A stretch of 64,000 bases of DNA from Streptomyces sp. HM190 (GCF_009857135.1 NZ_CP047318.1:3782001-3846000); one strand, 5' to 3'. Shown: positions 1 to 7,744, counted from the first letter of the stretch. Translations and numbers: made by a program. The notes: generated by a model from the letters alone, not told the origin.

Positions 1-157
1 CCTCCTGACCGACTCGACGCCCAACCGCCTCCCCGTCCGGTTACCGCAGTCGGTCCGCGTACCGGTCCTCCTCCGGACGCGGTCACAGATCCGTCCGTCG
101 GGCCGACGTGCGGGATCGCTGAACCCGGGCGAAGTCGGGCGGACACCCGCCTTCAGA

Positions 158-174
158 TCTGACGCGTTGTCAGC
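158..174. promoter_or_regulatory. TetR-type operator, copy 1
   Basis: TCTGACG-CGT-TGTCAGC: two inverted 7-bp arms with a 3-bp centre, 12 bp upstream of the start codon at 187. It matches the repeat found at ten catabolic promoters in this window (consensus TCTGACGnnnCGTCAGA). Its position at the start codon implies repression. The rest of positions 1-157 shows no recognisable gene. Confidence 0.7.
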
Positions 175-186
175 TAAACCGGACCC

Positions 187-1041
187 ATGACAGCCGACCA
201 CACGAAGGCGGACGAGACCCGCAGCCATCTGTACGGCGAACTGGCCGCCGTCGGCCCCTACGGAGCCGACCTCGGGCACGCGCTCATCACCATGGTCGAG
301 CCGCACCCCGGCCGGGAACGCGAGTACAACCGCTGGTACGAAGACGACCACTTCATCGCAGGCGCGATGGCCATGCCCTGGATGTACGCCGGGCGCCGCT
401 GGGTGGCCACACGGGACCTGCAACTCCTGCGCTACCCGGAGAAGTCCGCCGTCGCACAGCCGGTGACGGCCGGGTGCTACATGTCCGTCTACTGGATGAC
501 CGCCGGCCGCTACGCCGACCACATGCGCTGGACCGTCGGCATCAACCGGCGCCTCAACCGCGACCATCGGGTCTTCCAGGACCGCACCCACGTCTTCACG
601 GCCTTCCAGGACCACGCGGTGACCGTCTACCGCGACGCCGAGGGCCCGCGCGACATCCACGCCCTCGACCACCCCTACGCCGGACTCGTCGTCGAGGTCA
701 TCGACAGCGACTCCCCCGCCGGTCGCGCGGAACTGATCACCTGGCTGCGCGACGAGCACCTCCCACGACGCCTGGCGGGCTCACCCGCGGCCATGGTGAC
801 CGTCTTCACGCCGACCCCCCTGCCCCTGGACCGCATGTCCTACGTCAAACAGGTCGAGGGGGTCGGGACCCGGCTGACCCTGCTGTGGTTCCTCCGGCAG
901 GACCCCCGCGACACCTGGCACGAGCACTTCACGGACCTGGACACGTCGGTGGCGGCCTCGGGGCTGGGGGAGGTGCAGTTCGTCGCCCCGTTCATCCCGA
1001 CGCTGCCCGGGACGGACCGGTACGTGGACGAGTTGCGGTGA
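187..1041 (+). CDS. EthD-like / dimeric alpha-beta barrel protein, function unknown
   Basis: A 284-residue soluble protein without signal peptide or membrane segment. It contains two segments that look like duplicated ferredoxin-like (EthD/dimeric alpha-beta barrel) modules: one around residues 35-130 with the motif YNRWYEDDHF, the other around residues 160-260 with TWLRDEHLPRR. Proteins of this fold bind or isomerise small hydrophobic substrates, but no specific reaction can be assigned. The start at 187 lies just after an operator shared with the acyl-CoA catabolic genes further along the window, so it probably belongs to the same regulon. No operon partner is visible: the next gene starts more than 200 bp downstream. 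Family assignment is by motif resemblance only. Confidence 0.7.
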   Translation: MTADHTKADETRSHLYGELAAVGPYGADLGHALITMVEPHPGREREYNRWYEDDHFIAGAMAMPWMYAGRRWVATRDLQLLRYPEKSAVAQPVTAGCYMSVYWMTAGRYADHMRWTVGINRRLNRDHRVFQDRTHVFTAFQDHAVTVYRDAEGPRDIHALDHPYAGLVVEVIDSDSPAGRAELITWLRDEHLPRRLAGSPAAMVTVFTPTPLPLDRMSYVKQVEGVGTRLTLLWFLRQDPRDTWHEHFTDLDTSVAASGLGEVQFVAPFIPTLPGTDRYVDELR

Positions 1042-1207
1042 GCCACCGAACACCGCGGACGTGAGCCGCCGAACACCGCGGACCGGCACACGCCCCACCC
1101 AGGACCAGGAGCAGCGGCGGAACGCATGCGGCGCGTTGTCACCGCGAGCGCAACGGCGTCGTGGTTACGGCGGGACTCGCTCTCCTCAGGAGCGCCAAGG
1201 CTGAGAT

Positions 1208-1235
1208 GTGTACAACGTCAACACACTCCCGCGAT
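1208..1235 (+). promoter_or_regulatory. promoter element shared with the gene at 3256
   Basis: GTGTACAACGTCAAC followed by ACACTCCCGCGAT. The segment 1217-1235 matches 3167-3185 at about 15 of 19 positions, and both lie upstream of plus-strand genes. The half-site GTCAAC also forms part of an inverted repeat at 10872. It may be a promoter or an operator; the direction and factor are unknown. Confidence 0.4.
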
Positions 1236-1270
1236 TGATGGGTGTAGGGGATCCGTGTACGGTGACGCGC

Positions 1271-2932
1271 ATGGCAGACCATCCCGCCCCATCTGCCGGT
1301 GGACCGCTTGTCACCGGCTCCGAGATCGCCAGGCTCGCCGGTGTCACGCGTGCCGCCGTCTCCAACTGGCGGCGGAGGTACGAGGACTTCCCGGCACCCG
1401 CGGGCGGCGGTGTGAACAGCCCGCTGTTCGACCTGGCCTCGGTGCAGGCGTGGCTGGACAGGCAGCGCAAGGGCCAGGACGTGTCGGAGGAGGTGCAGTT
1501 GTGGCAGGCCCTGCGGGGGGCCTACGGCGACGACATGATCGGCGGGCTCGTCGACGTCGCCCGGCTCCTCGCCGGTCACGAGGGCGAGGTCCGCGAAGCC
1601 CTTCCGGCCGATGCCGTGCGACTGGCGCGGCAGCTCGGCGACAGTGGATCACCCGGCGACGTGGTGAGCGCGCTGACGGAACGGTTCACCGACTCAGTGC
1701 GCCGGGCCGGCTGCGACCAGGTCACCTCACCGCGCATCGTCCGGGCCGTGCGGCACTTCGCAGGTCAGGTGCCGGACGACGCGACCCTCTTCGACCCGGC
1801 GTGCGGTATCGGGACGCTCCTGCTGACCGTCGGGCCCGAGCGGGGTCCGAGACGGTGCGGTCAGGAGATCGACACCCGCAGTGCTCGATTCGCACAGCTG
1901 AGAGCCGACCTCACGGGGCGTACCGACGTCGACATCCTCATCGGGGATTCACTGCGTGACGACCACTGGCCGGACCTCAGGGCCGATCTGGTCGTCTGCG
2001 ACCCACCCGTGGGCTCCCCCGACTGGGGGCGCGAGAAACTGCTCCTCGATCCCCGGTGGGAGCTCGGCACACCCTCACGTGCCGAAAGTGAGCTCGCCTG
2101 GCTGCAACACGCTTACGCGCACACCGCACCGGGCGGCCGCGTCCTCATGGTCATGCCCGCCTCGGTCGCCTACCGCAAGGCCGGCCGCCGAATCCGGGCC
2201 GAGCTCGTGCGCCGCGGCATCCTCACGGACGTCATCGCCCTCCCTCCCGGCAGCGCTGCCTCGCACGCGCTCCCCGTACACCTCTGGCATCTGCGTCGCC
2301 CCCTGTCCCCGGACGACGCCGCCGCGGCGGTGCGCATGGTCGACCTCACGGCGAACGACCCGGACGGCCCCATGGAGCCGGTGCCCGGCCAGACGGCGGA
2401 CGTCCCCCTGATCGAACTCCTCGACGACGCCGTGGATCTCACTCCCGGCCGTCATGTCGAGGAGTCCCACCGCGACTACACGACGGAGTACCAGGCACTG
2501 CGCAGGGAGCTGGTGGAACAGACGCGGCTCCTGGCAGATCTGCTGCCTGCTCTGGCGGCGGGCACCGGTCCGAGTGCGCTGGAGGGGCCGTCCGTCAGCG
2601 TAGCCGACCTCGCGCGTGCCGGGCTGGTCGAGTACGGCGACCCGGAGCCGGTCTCGGTGAGCGATCAGCTGGACACCGACTACCTCCGGGGTTTCCTGCG
2701 CAACGCGGCGAACGCCCGGCGGTCCACGAGCGCCAGCGGCACCTACCGTCTCGACAGCAAGGGCGCCCGCATCCCGCAGATGGACATCGCCGAGCAGCGA
2801 CGGTATGGGGCGGCGTTCCGCGCACTGCAGGAGTTCGAGGAGCTGGCGCGCAGAGTCACCGAACTCAGCAAGCAGGCGGCCGCGCTGGCCAGGGACGGCC
2901 TCGGCAACGGGGCGCTCTCACCCGAGGAGTGA
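1271..2932 (+). CDS. single-chain HTH - N6-DNA methyltransferase - HsdS-like protein
   Basis: A 553-residue protein related to type I restriction-modification M subunits. The N-terminus (about 12-60) is a helix-turn-helix of the excisionase/MerR type. A class I methyltransferase core follows, with SAM motif I DPACGIGTL near residue 175. Motif IV near residue 244 reads DPPV instead of the usual NPPF/Y, so the aromatic that stacks on the flipped adenine is missing. The C-terminus resembles the end of an HsdS target-recognition half: RIPQMDIAEQRRYG, then a helix ending GLGNGALSPEE. No restriction (HsdR) gene is adjacent. I chose ATG 1271 because the earlier in-frame ATG at 1208 lies inside the promoter element. 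It could be an orphan methylase, a DNA-binding regulator that lost catalysis, or a relic of a defence locus. Confidence 0.8.
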   Translation: MADHPAPSAGGPLVTGSEIARLAGVTRAAVSNWRRRYEDFPAPAGGGVNSPLFDLASVQAWLDRQRKGQDVSEEVQLWQALRGAYGDDMIGGLVDVARLLAGHEGEVREALPADAVRLARQLGDSGSPGDVVSALTERFTDSVRRAGCDQVTSPRIVRAVRHFAGQVPDDATLFDPACGIGTLLLTVGPERGPRRCGQEIDTRSARFAQLRADLTGRTDVDILIGDSLRDDHWPDLRADLVVCDPPVGSPDWGREKLLLDPRWELGTPSRAESELAWLQHAYAHTAPGGRVLMVMPASVAYRKAGRRIRAELVRRGILTDVIALPPGSAASHALPVHLWHLRRPLSPDDAAAAVRMVDLTANDPDGPMEPVPGQTADVPLIELLDDAVDLTPGRHVEESHRDYTTEYQALRRELVEQTRLLADLLPALAAGTGPSALEGPSVSVADLARAGLVEYGDPEPVSVSDQLDTDYLRGFLRNAANARRSTSASGTYRLDSKGARIPQMDIAEQRRYGAAFRALQEFEELARRVTELSKQAAALARDGLGNGALSPEE

Positions 2933-3070
2933 CGTTCGGCGAGACTTCCGCATCGCCTGCGCACGCCTGCCTTGCTCGCGCAGCAGGTCCCGCACCTGGG
3001 GTGCGAGGTCGGAGCGGTGGAGGCGGTCGAGGAGGAGGTCGCGCAGGGACGCGGAGGGCTGCTCGGTCAT
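2918..3070 (-). CDS. small protein of unknown function
   Basis: Predicted 50-residue, highly charged, helical protein (starts MTEQPSASLRDLLLDRLHRS). It converges on the methylase gene and overlaps its last 15 bp. ATG 3070 follows a GGGAA-type ribosome site. A TTGACA-like hexamer lies in the inverted repeat GTTAACGATGTCAAC at 3158-3172 on the side expected for its promoter. No family recognised; protein-like composition and context are the only support. Confidence 0.4.
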   Translation of the reverse strand: MTEQPSASLRDLLLDRLHRSDLAPQVRDLLREQGRRAQAMRKSRRTSLLG

Positions 3071-3157
3071 GGTCGGTTCCCGTTGTGCGGGCGCGGCGAA
3101 TGGGGCCACGCGGGCTGTTGATACGCCTTGTTTGCACTACGAGCATGATGAGAGCAC

Positions 3158-3185
3158 GTTAACGATGTCAACACGCTTACGAGAT
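3158..3185. promoter_or_regulatory. promoter element between divergent genes, similar to 1208-1235
   Basis: Imperfect inverted repeat GTTAACGATGTCAAC (3158-3172) continuing into ACGCTTACGAGAT. It resembles the element in front of the methylase gene and sits between the small minus-strand gene ending at 2918 and the plus-strand gene at 3256. The minus strand contains a TTGACA hexamer at 3166-3171. Confidence 0.4.
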
Positions 3186-3255
3186 ATCACTTATTCGAAC
3201 TTGTGTACACATGGGGAGCGTCAGTCCTGTGGAGTGGGCCCGCTAAGGTGACCGC

Positions 3256-3636
3256 ATGTCCTCCGCGCACCTCCTGATCATCGGAGACCGCACCGCGCTG
3301 AGCTGGGTGATCACCGAGCAGCGGATGGCTTTCCCGCCGGGCCGGGCCAGGACGGCGCGCACGCTGAGGCAGGGCGACGAGGTGTTCCTCTACACCAACG
3401 GAGTGGGCCGTAGACATACGACGCCCGACCGCCGCACCGGACGACGAACCGGATCCGGGGAACGAGGGGCTGCGAATCGGCGTACCGGCTCCGGGCGGCC
3501 ACGTCGAGCGGCAGGGCGGGCCGAAGGGGTCACGCGGAACGGGAGGTCGATTCTCGCCCTCCCGTTCCATCCCCAACGGCTACCTGAGATCAGCCCCGGT
3601 CTGTGGCTCGCGGGTGCCCCGTACCGGCGAAGGTGA
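3256..3636 (+). pseudogene. truncated small protein, possibly EVE/PUA-like; N-terminal part only
   Basis: ATG 3256 follows a good ribosome site (AAGGTGA). Residues 1-50 (MSSAHLLIIGDRTALSWVIT, then a segment ending in GDEVFLYT) look like the start of a compact PUA/EVE-like domain; the GDEVFLYT strand is typical of that fold. After about position 3404 the reading frame becomes Arg/Thr/Gly-rich with no resemblance to a folded domain and runs through the terminator hairpin at 3536-3568 into the end of the toxin gene on the other strand. I read this as a 3' truncation with a chance extension. The EVE assignment is tentative. Confidence 0.4.
3536..3568. terminator. hairpin, probable bidirectional terminator
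   Basis: Perfect 11-bp stem (GGAACGGGAGG / CCTCCCGTTCC) with an 11-nt loop, 22 bp beyond the stop of the toxin gene on the minus strand. No T-tract, as usual in Streptomyces. Confidence 0.6.
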
Positions 3637-3949
3637 TCCAGCAGGTCTCCCGGACGGTGTCGAGGAGGTACCAGATGCGTCCGCCGCCGGTCACCTCGAT
3701 CTGCCACTGCTCACAGGTCCGCCCGCGGTGGGTCCCGTGCGCCAGACCGCCCTTGAGGCGGTGATGCCGGGGAGTCTCGGTGACCGGTCTGGGAGCGGTG
3801 CGCATGGTGATCCAGGCTCGGTAGGTGTTCTCGCGGGCCTGCTGGGCGAGGCTCTCCCAACCCTTGGCCGAGGCCGCGTCGGCGAACCGGACCTCCCAGT
3901 GGCCCTCTGGCGCCGGCGGTGCGGCGCGGTCGCCACGCCCCGCGGTCAT
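3590..3949 (-). CDS. putative toxin of a type II toxin-antitoxin pair
   Basis: 119 residues, translationally coupled to the preceding antitoxin gene by an ATGA overlap at 3946-3949. The compact basic, aromatic-rich domain includes WEVRFADAASAKGWE at the N-terminus and a late strand EQWQIEVTGGGRIWYLLD, the layout of RelE/ParE-like mRNA interferases or binders. The likely activity is inhibition of translation, but no catalytic residue can be named with confidence. A hairpin terminator follows at 3536-3568. The partner, shared operon and size are the best evidence; the exact toxin family is uncertain. Confidence 0.6.
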   Translation of the reverse strand: MTAGRGDRAAPPAPEGHWEVRFADAASAKGWESLAQQARENTYRAWITMRTAPRPVTETPRHHRLKGGLAHGTHRGRTCEQWQIEVTGGGRIWYLLDTVRETCWITFAGTGHPRATDRG

Positions 3950-4425
3950 GCCGCGTCCCGCGGATCTGGTGCCGGGCCGTAGTCCTCGCCGTGATCCCTG
4001 GTCAGTGCGGCCAGCAGTTCGGGGTCGGAGTAGACCTCGGCGGTGTGCTGCCAGGCGATGAGCAACTGGGCGACGGACGCGCTGTTGCCGATCGAGTCGG
4101 CGGCGCGCATGGTGTCGACCAGTTCGACGGCGAAGGCGTGGAGATCGGCCTCGGGCAGGAACCGGATCCACGGGAACGCGTCCGGCAGTATGTCGAGCAG
4201 CAGTTCCATGCTGCCGGGCTCGCGGCGCGCCATCGCGACCAGCATCCGGGTGGCTGCTGACACCACGGTCTGGTCCTGCTCGGCCCGCGTCGCGGTGGTG
4301 AGGATCAGATCCTCACCGTCTCTGCGGCGCAGGATCAGTCTCGGCGATTCATGGAGCCGGGCAAGGGTCTGCCTGTTCTTGTTCACCAGCTCGGAGAAGT
4401 TCACGGCTGCGTTTTCGGCACTCAC
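3946..4425 (-). CDS. putative antitoxin, Phd/YefM-like N-terminus
   Basis: 159-residue acidic protein. The first 55 residues (NFSELVNKNRQTLARLHESP, then LILRRRDGEDLILTT) resemble the DNA-binding domain of Phd/YefM (prevent-host-death) antitoxins. The remaining 100 residues form a helical domain likely to bind and neutralise the toxin encoded directly downstream. GTG 4425 is the start; two direct repeats lie immediately upstream at 4429-4449, fitting autorepression of the operon. First gene of a two-gene operon read leftwards. Confidence 0.65.
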   Translation of the reverse strand: MSAENAAVNFSELVNKNRQTLARLHESPRLILRRRDGEDLILTTATRAEQDQTVVSAATRMLVAMARREPGSMELLLDILPDAFPWIRFLPEADLHAFAVELVDTMRAADSIGNSASVAQLLIAWQHTAEVYSDPELLAALTRDHGEDYGPAPDPRDAA

Positions 4426-4428
4426 AAC

Positions 4429-4449
4429 TTTGAAACTACTTCGAAACTA
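4429..4449 (-). promoter_or_regulatory. direct-repeat operator of the toxin-antitoxin operon
   Basis: Two 10-bp direct repeats, TTTGAAACTA (4429-4438) and TTCGAAACTA (4440-4449), one helical turn apart and abutting the antitoxin start. Such repeats are typical sites for antitoxin autoregulation. The antitoxin has no clear ribosome site, so a leaderless mRNA is possible. Confidence 0.5.
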
Positions 4450-4506
4450 GACCCGGCACCATCACCCAGGAGAGGGACGCGGAGTGATGGACCGGCTACC
4501 CGCCTC

Positions 4507-4701
4507 GTGAACGGTCGGATCCAGGCGCTGGCCGGCACGTGGGACACCGAACGCGCTGTCCTGGCCCTGCGCGTCGCCGGGTACGAGCCGACGAGCGGCG
4601 AAGCTGCCGCCAAGGAGGCTCGCCGCGTCCTACGGGAGCTGGCCGATGAGGGCCTCATCGTGAGACCGGACCCCGGCCAGGCGGTGTATCGACTGGCGTA
4701 G
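4507..4701 (+). CDS. small winged-helix-like protein or gene fragment
   Basis: 64 residues from GTG 4507, with RAVLALRVAGY and ARRVLRELADEGLIVRPDPG arranged like the recognition helix and wing of a wHTH domain. The reading frame stays open upstream but overlaps the antitoxin gene on the other strand, and no convincing ribosome site is present. It may be the C-terminal remnant of a larger DNA-binding protein. It starts divergently from the toxin-antitoxin operon. Confidence 0.35.
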   Translation: MNGRIQALAGTWDTERAVLALRVAGYEPTSGEAAAKEARRVLRELADEGLIVRPDPGQAVYRLA

Positions 4702-5071
4702 TCCTCCCTCGAGGTTCGGCGCTCCCCGTCAAGGGATGACGGGCGCCTGGAAGCCGTTCGTCTTGATGTGGGCGATGGCCGACGGGTGGCTGGTCAGCCA
4801 CTCGCCGCACACCCGCCGGCGCGGGGAGATACCGTCTCCGAACTCGGGGCGTACCTCCGCGACGACCTTCCCGCCGGGCCGGGCTCCAGCCGACCGAGGA
4901 CGCCCCGGTGCTGCCGCTGCCCGGGGTCTGCCATGCCGTCCTGACCAAACCGACGGCGTAAGACGTACTGGCGAACGCCCCCAGCCCCCTGCGGCCTGGC
5001 GCACGAAGCCGCGCTCCAGGGAACGTACCCAGTCGAGCACGAAGCGCTGTACCGACCTCTCGCCGAGGTGC
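4702..5071. other. intergenic, no supported gene
   Basis: 370 bp without a convincing gene. On the minus strand the stretch 4735-4810 encodes EWLTSHPSAIAHIKTNGFQ before a stop, which looks protein-like and may be a decayed gene end. Nothing else is recognisable. Confidence 0.4.
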
Positions 5072-5398
5072 TCAGCGGTTGCCGGTCCAGACGACGCGGT
5101 CCGCGAACCCGCCGCGCTCGTTCGCCTTGGCCTCGCGGATCTTCTCCAGCTGGTCCCTGTCGATCCCCAGGTCCGCGGCGAGCGCGTGCACGACCTCCAG
5201 CACGTCGGCGAGTTCCTCCGGCGCCTTGGCGTCGTCGGCCTCCAGGAACTCGGCGATCTCCTCACCGAGCTTGTCCCGCAGGCGGTTGCGGTACTCCTCC
5301 GGGCTCGCCGTGTAAGTGACGGGCTCGGACCCGTCCTCGCGGATGATCTGCGGAATCCGGTCCCGCACCAACTTGCCGTACGCACTCCAGCGGTTCAC
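5072..5398 (-). CDS. MazG-like/HisE-like nucleotide pyrophosphohydrolase
   Basis: 108-residue all-helical protein of the MazG / phosphoribosyl-ATP pyrophosphohydrolase superfamily. Residues 8-16 (KLVRDRIPQ), the acidic helix LGEEIAEFLEA and the later EELADVLEV supply the EExxE...ExxD Mg2+-binding pattern. The family hydrolyses (d)NTPs to monophosphates and is often part of house-cleaning or phage-response functions. GTG 5398 was chosen over upstream ATGs because it has a GGGAG ribosome site seven bases before it and starts at the family's usual N-terminus. Single gene between two toxin-antitoxin remnants. Confidence 0.8.
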   Translation of the reverse strand: MNRWSAYGKLVRDRIPQIIREDGSEPVTYTASPEEYRNRLRDKLGEEIAEFLEADDAKAPEELADVLEVVHALAADLGIDRDQLEKIREAKANERGGFADRVVWTGNR

Positions 5399-5849
5399 CG
5401 GTTGTTCTCCCGCACCCGTCACCGCGAGGCAGGCCCCGACAGGCTGCCTCCTCATGCCGAGGCAGCCTAGGGAAATCGCCTCACCACTCGCCATGCGAAC
5501 CGCGAATCCCACCCGCTCGGGTCCAAGGTCGGGATCGTCCTGCCTTCACCGCATGTTGACTCCGCGTCACCGCAACTGTGGCCGGGGAAGCAGGGACGTG
5601 TGCGCGCAGTCGTAGCCGATCGTCTGAGCCGAGCAGTGGCGCACGGTCAGGACGACCAGGACCGACATCGGCACGATGGGTGGGCTGTTCGTGGTCGTCG
5701 CCCGGGAAGAGGGCGGCATCGAGCGCTTCCGGGCGGGTGACTATGCGCTGGTGGACACCCCCGGCCGCATCCTCGGCGCCACCTTTACGGGCCTGGGTGC
5801 GAGGTCTCCCTCGCGCCCAGGCCCGACGACCACCCTCAAGTGCACAGCC
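5399..5849. other. intergenic, no supported gene
   Basis: About 450 bp with no recognisable gene. A plus-strand stretch 5676-5815 reads as a protein-like segment (LFVVVAREEGGIERFRAGDY) but has no ribosome site and runs into low-complexity sequence; it may be debris of a former gene. Confidence 0.4.
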
Positions 5850-6191
5850 CTACCCCAGCACAAGCGATTCGTCGCCGAAGTCGGCCACGAGCTTGAGCTT
5901 TCCACCGAGGGCTTCGACGTAGGCGGCAAGCGTGTCGACCTCGGAGCGGCTGAGCGCACCCTTCTCGATGGCCGAGGCACGCCCCTGGGTGACGCAGAGG
6001 ATCTTGGCCACCGCTGTCTGCGTCATGTGCTGGCGCTTGCGGACTTCTGCGAGGCGGTAGGCGCGCACTTCGGACAGGAGCGCGGCGGTGCCCTGTTGGA
6101 TCTCCTCCTGCTCCTGCGGGGAGAAGTGGAACTCTTCCTTGAGGTCGTCCCAGTCGACAGCGTTCGCAGTGCTCTGCTTCTTCACGCTCAT
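5850..6191 (-). CDS. XRE-family antitoxin, HigA-like
   Basis: 113 residues from ATG 6191. The N-terminal helical arm (DWDDLKEEFHFSPQEQEEIQ) is followed by a Cro/CI helix-turn-helix (HMTQTAVAKILCVTQGRASAIEKG, about 57-80) and a short dimerisation tail ending in ADFGDESLVLG. This is the layout of antitoxins in which the toxin gene comes first. Its start overlaps the stop of a toxin remnant (TCATGAG at 6188-6193), and the ribosome site GGAGG lies in that toxin tail. The toxin is truncated, so this is an orphan antitoxin. Confidence 0.75.
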   Translation of the reverse strand: MSVKKQSTANAVDWDDLKEEFHFSPQEQEEIQQGTAALLSEVRAYRLAEVRKRQHMTQTAVAKILCVTQGRASAIEKGALSRSEVDTLAAYVEALGGKLKLVADFGDESLVLG

Positions 6192-6306
6192 GACTCCTCC
6201 CTGTACGCCGCGTACGCTTCTTCCGCTTCCTTGATCGCCGTTCGATACCACCCGGACCAGTTGCCTGCCTTGTCCGCGTCGACCAGGATCACGGCGTTCC
6301 GCTTCC
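6188..6306 (-). pseudogene. C-terminal remnant of a HigB/Gp49-like toxin
   Basis: 38 codons read AVILVDADKAGNWSGWYRTA and then an acidic helix ending AYREES, the typical end of phage-derived Gp49/HigB-like toxins (a strand followed by the GDK.G.W..WYR.AI motif). A TAG codon at 6307-6309 closes the frame upstream, and the first two thirds of the toxin are absent. The stop overlaps the antitoxin start as in intact modules. A deletion has removed the 5' part of the toxin gene. Confidence 0.65.
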
Positions 6307-6680
6307 GCTACCGGTCACGTGGGCCGTGGCCGGTGCGGCAGCGCGGGCAGCGGCACGGGGGCCACCCGAGGGAAACCGGCGGGAGCGTGGCCGCGCCGGG
6401 TGCGTATGCGGTCGGCTCCGCCACGCCGACTCGGCGTCCGTCTCCGTCGAGGCGGTAGACGCTGAGCGTCAGGCGGGAAGCGCCAGGCTCGGGGGGCGTT
6501 CCGGCGTTCACCGGTCATCCCCGGGCGTGTGCGTACGGGGAGGGCAAGGGCAGCGCCGCAGCGACGGGAGACCGACCGTCCCGGGCAACGACACCTCGCG
6601 GGTCCGACGGCACAGCTCCCGCACCGGGTCGTGCGCTGGAGCGCGGTCGAGGGTCGGCACCCCGACCCTGGGCCCGCCGC
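6307..6680. other. intergenic, no supported gene
   Basis: 374 bp between the truncated toxin and the small Cys-rich gene. Open frames here are low-complexity shadows; nothing recognisable remains of the missing toxin. Confidence 0.4.
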
Positions 6681-6926
6681 TCACCTCTCGCCCTCGCCAC
6701 GGCCGGCCTGCGGCGGCAGTGACAGCACTTCCGGCACGCGCGGGAAGTGCGGGGCGCAGTCCCGGCACGCGTACACCGTGAAGCCGGGACCGGAACCCTG
6801 GTGCACCGCTGAGACGACGACCGGCGCGTCGGTGATCGCACAGCAGCGGACACACATACGTACCGGCACCCGCGTCCCACCCGGGACGACCTCGGGGTGC
6901 TCGCCCCGCTCAGCCGTCCCACTCAT
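6681..6926 (-). CDS. small Cys-rich (zinc-ribbon-like) protein
   Basis: 81 residues with two Cys pairs, CVRCC near residue 25 and CRDC near residue 56, separated by a beta-rich segment (SGPGFTVYA); probably a minimal zinc-binding fold. It starts inside the stop of the upstream gene (ATGA overlap at 6923-6926), so the two are one operon. Similar small proteins commonly accompany KorSA-like GntR regulators in streptomycete accessory regions. Function unknown. Confidence 0.6.
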   Translation of the reverse strand: MSGTAERGEHPEVVPGGTRVPVRMCVRCCAITDAPVVVSAVHQGSGPGFTVYACRDCAPHFPRVPEVLSLPPQAGRGEGER

Positions 6927-7282
6927 CCGGCCACCGCCCCGGCGCCCACCACATGCAGGTCGAGGTCGATTCCGAAGTCCGCCGCGAGAACCATCGCGAC
7001 ACGGCGCCGCCGCTGCCGCGCCCGCTCCCACTCCAACGCCCGCTCCCGCTCGGCGAGAACGACATACGGCCGGACCACGGCCGTCGCCTCACCGGGCAAC
7101 GGCTCTTCGAGACCGTACGGCGACCGCCGCACCGGAGGCCACGGCGCAGCAGCGCCGGGCGCCTCCGGCATACACGCGAGGGTCTGCGTGGCGGTGCGTG
7201 TGCCCGCCCTGCGCCTGCCGGTACCGGGGACAAGCACACCCAGGATCCACCGCGCGAAGGCGTGGATAATGCTCACTGTCAT
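6923..7282 (-). CDS. small protein with N-terminal hydrophobic segment, unknown function
   Basis: 119 residues. The first 20 (VSIIHAFARWILGVLVP) are hydrophobic and may be a membrane anchor; a proline/alanine linker and a strongly charged helix (LAERERALEWERARQRRRR) follow. ATG 7282 has an AGGAG ribosome site. It is the first gene of an operon with the Cys-rich gene and is transcribed divergently from the GntR regulator, sharing the region with three operator-like repeats. No function known. Confidence 0.55.
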   Translation of the reverse strand: MTVSIIHAFARWILGVLVPGTGRRRAGTRTATQTLACMPEAPGAAAPWPPVRRSPYGLEEPLPGEATAVVRPYVVLAERERALEWERARQRRRRVAMVLAADFGIDLDLHVVGAGAVAG

Positions 7283-7367
7283 CAGCTCCTCAGAGGCTGG
7301 TGGCCATGCCCCCGGACGTTCGCCGCGTCGCGGGGGTACTTACGTCATGAGGACCGTACCTCCATCT

Positions 7368-7393
7368 TGTCTACCTCGTCTAGGACGTCTAGA
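7368..7393. promoter_or_regulatory. triple GTCTA(G/C) repeat, probable GntR operator
   Basis: GTCTAC (7369-7374), GTCTAG (7378-7383) and GTCTAG (7387-7392) are spaced 9 bp apart in the divergent promoter region of the 7282 and 7441 genes. GTCTAGAC-like cores are known for streptomycete GntR/HutC regulators such as DasR and KorSA, so autoregulation by the adjacent GntR gene is likely. Confidence 0.5.
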
Positions 7394-7440
7394 ACGTTGC
7401 CAATATGCGCAGCGTACGGAACATATCTAACGTCCTGGTC

Positions 7441-7713
7441 ATGGAAATTGATCGCTTCGATCCGACACCCATCTACAAACAGGTGGCGCGAGTGATCCGC
7501 GCCAAGATCGAGTCCGGCGAGCTCCGGCCGAAGGACCCGATCCCGTCCGAGTCGAAGCTGGTCGCCGACTACGGCGTCGCCAGGGACACCGCGCGCCAGG
7601 CCGTTGCGCTACTGCGCTCTGAAGGATGGGTGATCACCCTTCCCCAGCGAGGCACGTTCGTTGTTGAGCGGCCGCCCGCCAGCGCGCCTGAGAGCAGCCA
7701 GTCCGCCAACTGA
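7441..7713 (+). CDS. small GntR-family regulator, KorSA-like
   Basis: 90 residues consisting almost only of a GntR winged-helix domain: YKQVARVIRAKIESGEL, then PSESKLVADYGVARDTARQA (recognition helix) and the wing EGWVITLPQRGTFV. The C-terminal UTRA ligand-binding domain of full-length HutC-type members is absent. Related short GntR proteins control integrative elements of the pSAM2 type. ATG 7441 is chosen because it opens the conserved N-terminus. A strong terminator follows at 7745-7782. It lies divergently from a two-gene operon and probably represses it. Confidence 0.8.
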   Translation: MEIDRFDPTPIYKQVARVIRAKIESGELRPKDPIPSESKLVADYGVARDTARQAVALLRSEGWVITLPQRGTFVVERPPASAPESSQSAN

Positions 7714-7744
7714 CCAATGGTGGTCGGCCTGGTGGTCCACCGCG

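Noticed and set aside
4729..5385. 218-codon minus-strand frame
   Set aside because: Mostly the shifted-frame shadow of the MazG-like gene; only its tail looks protein-like.
5676..6458. 260-codon plus-strand frame
   Set aside because: Antisense to the XRE antitoxin; only its first 45 codons are outside, without start signals.
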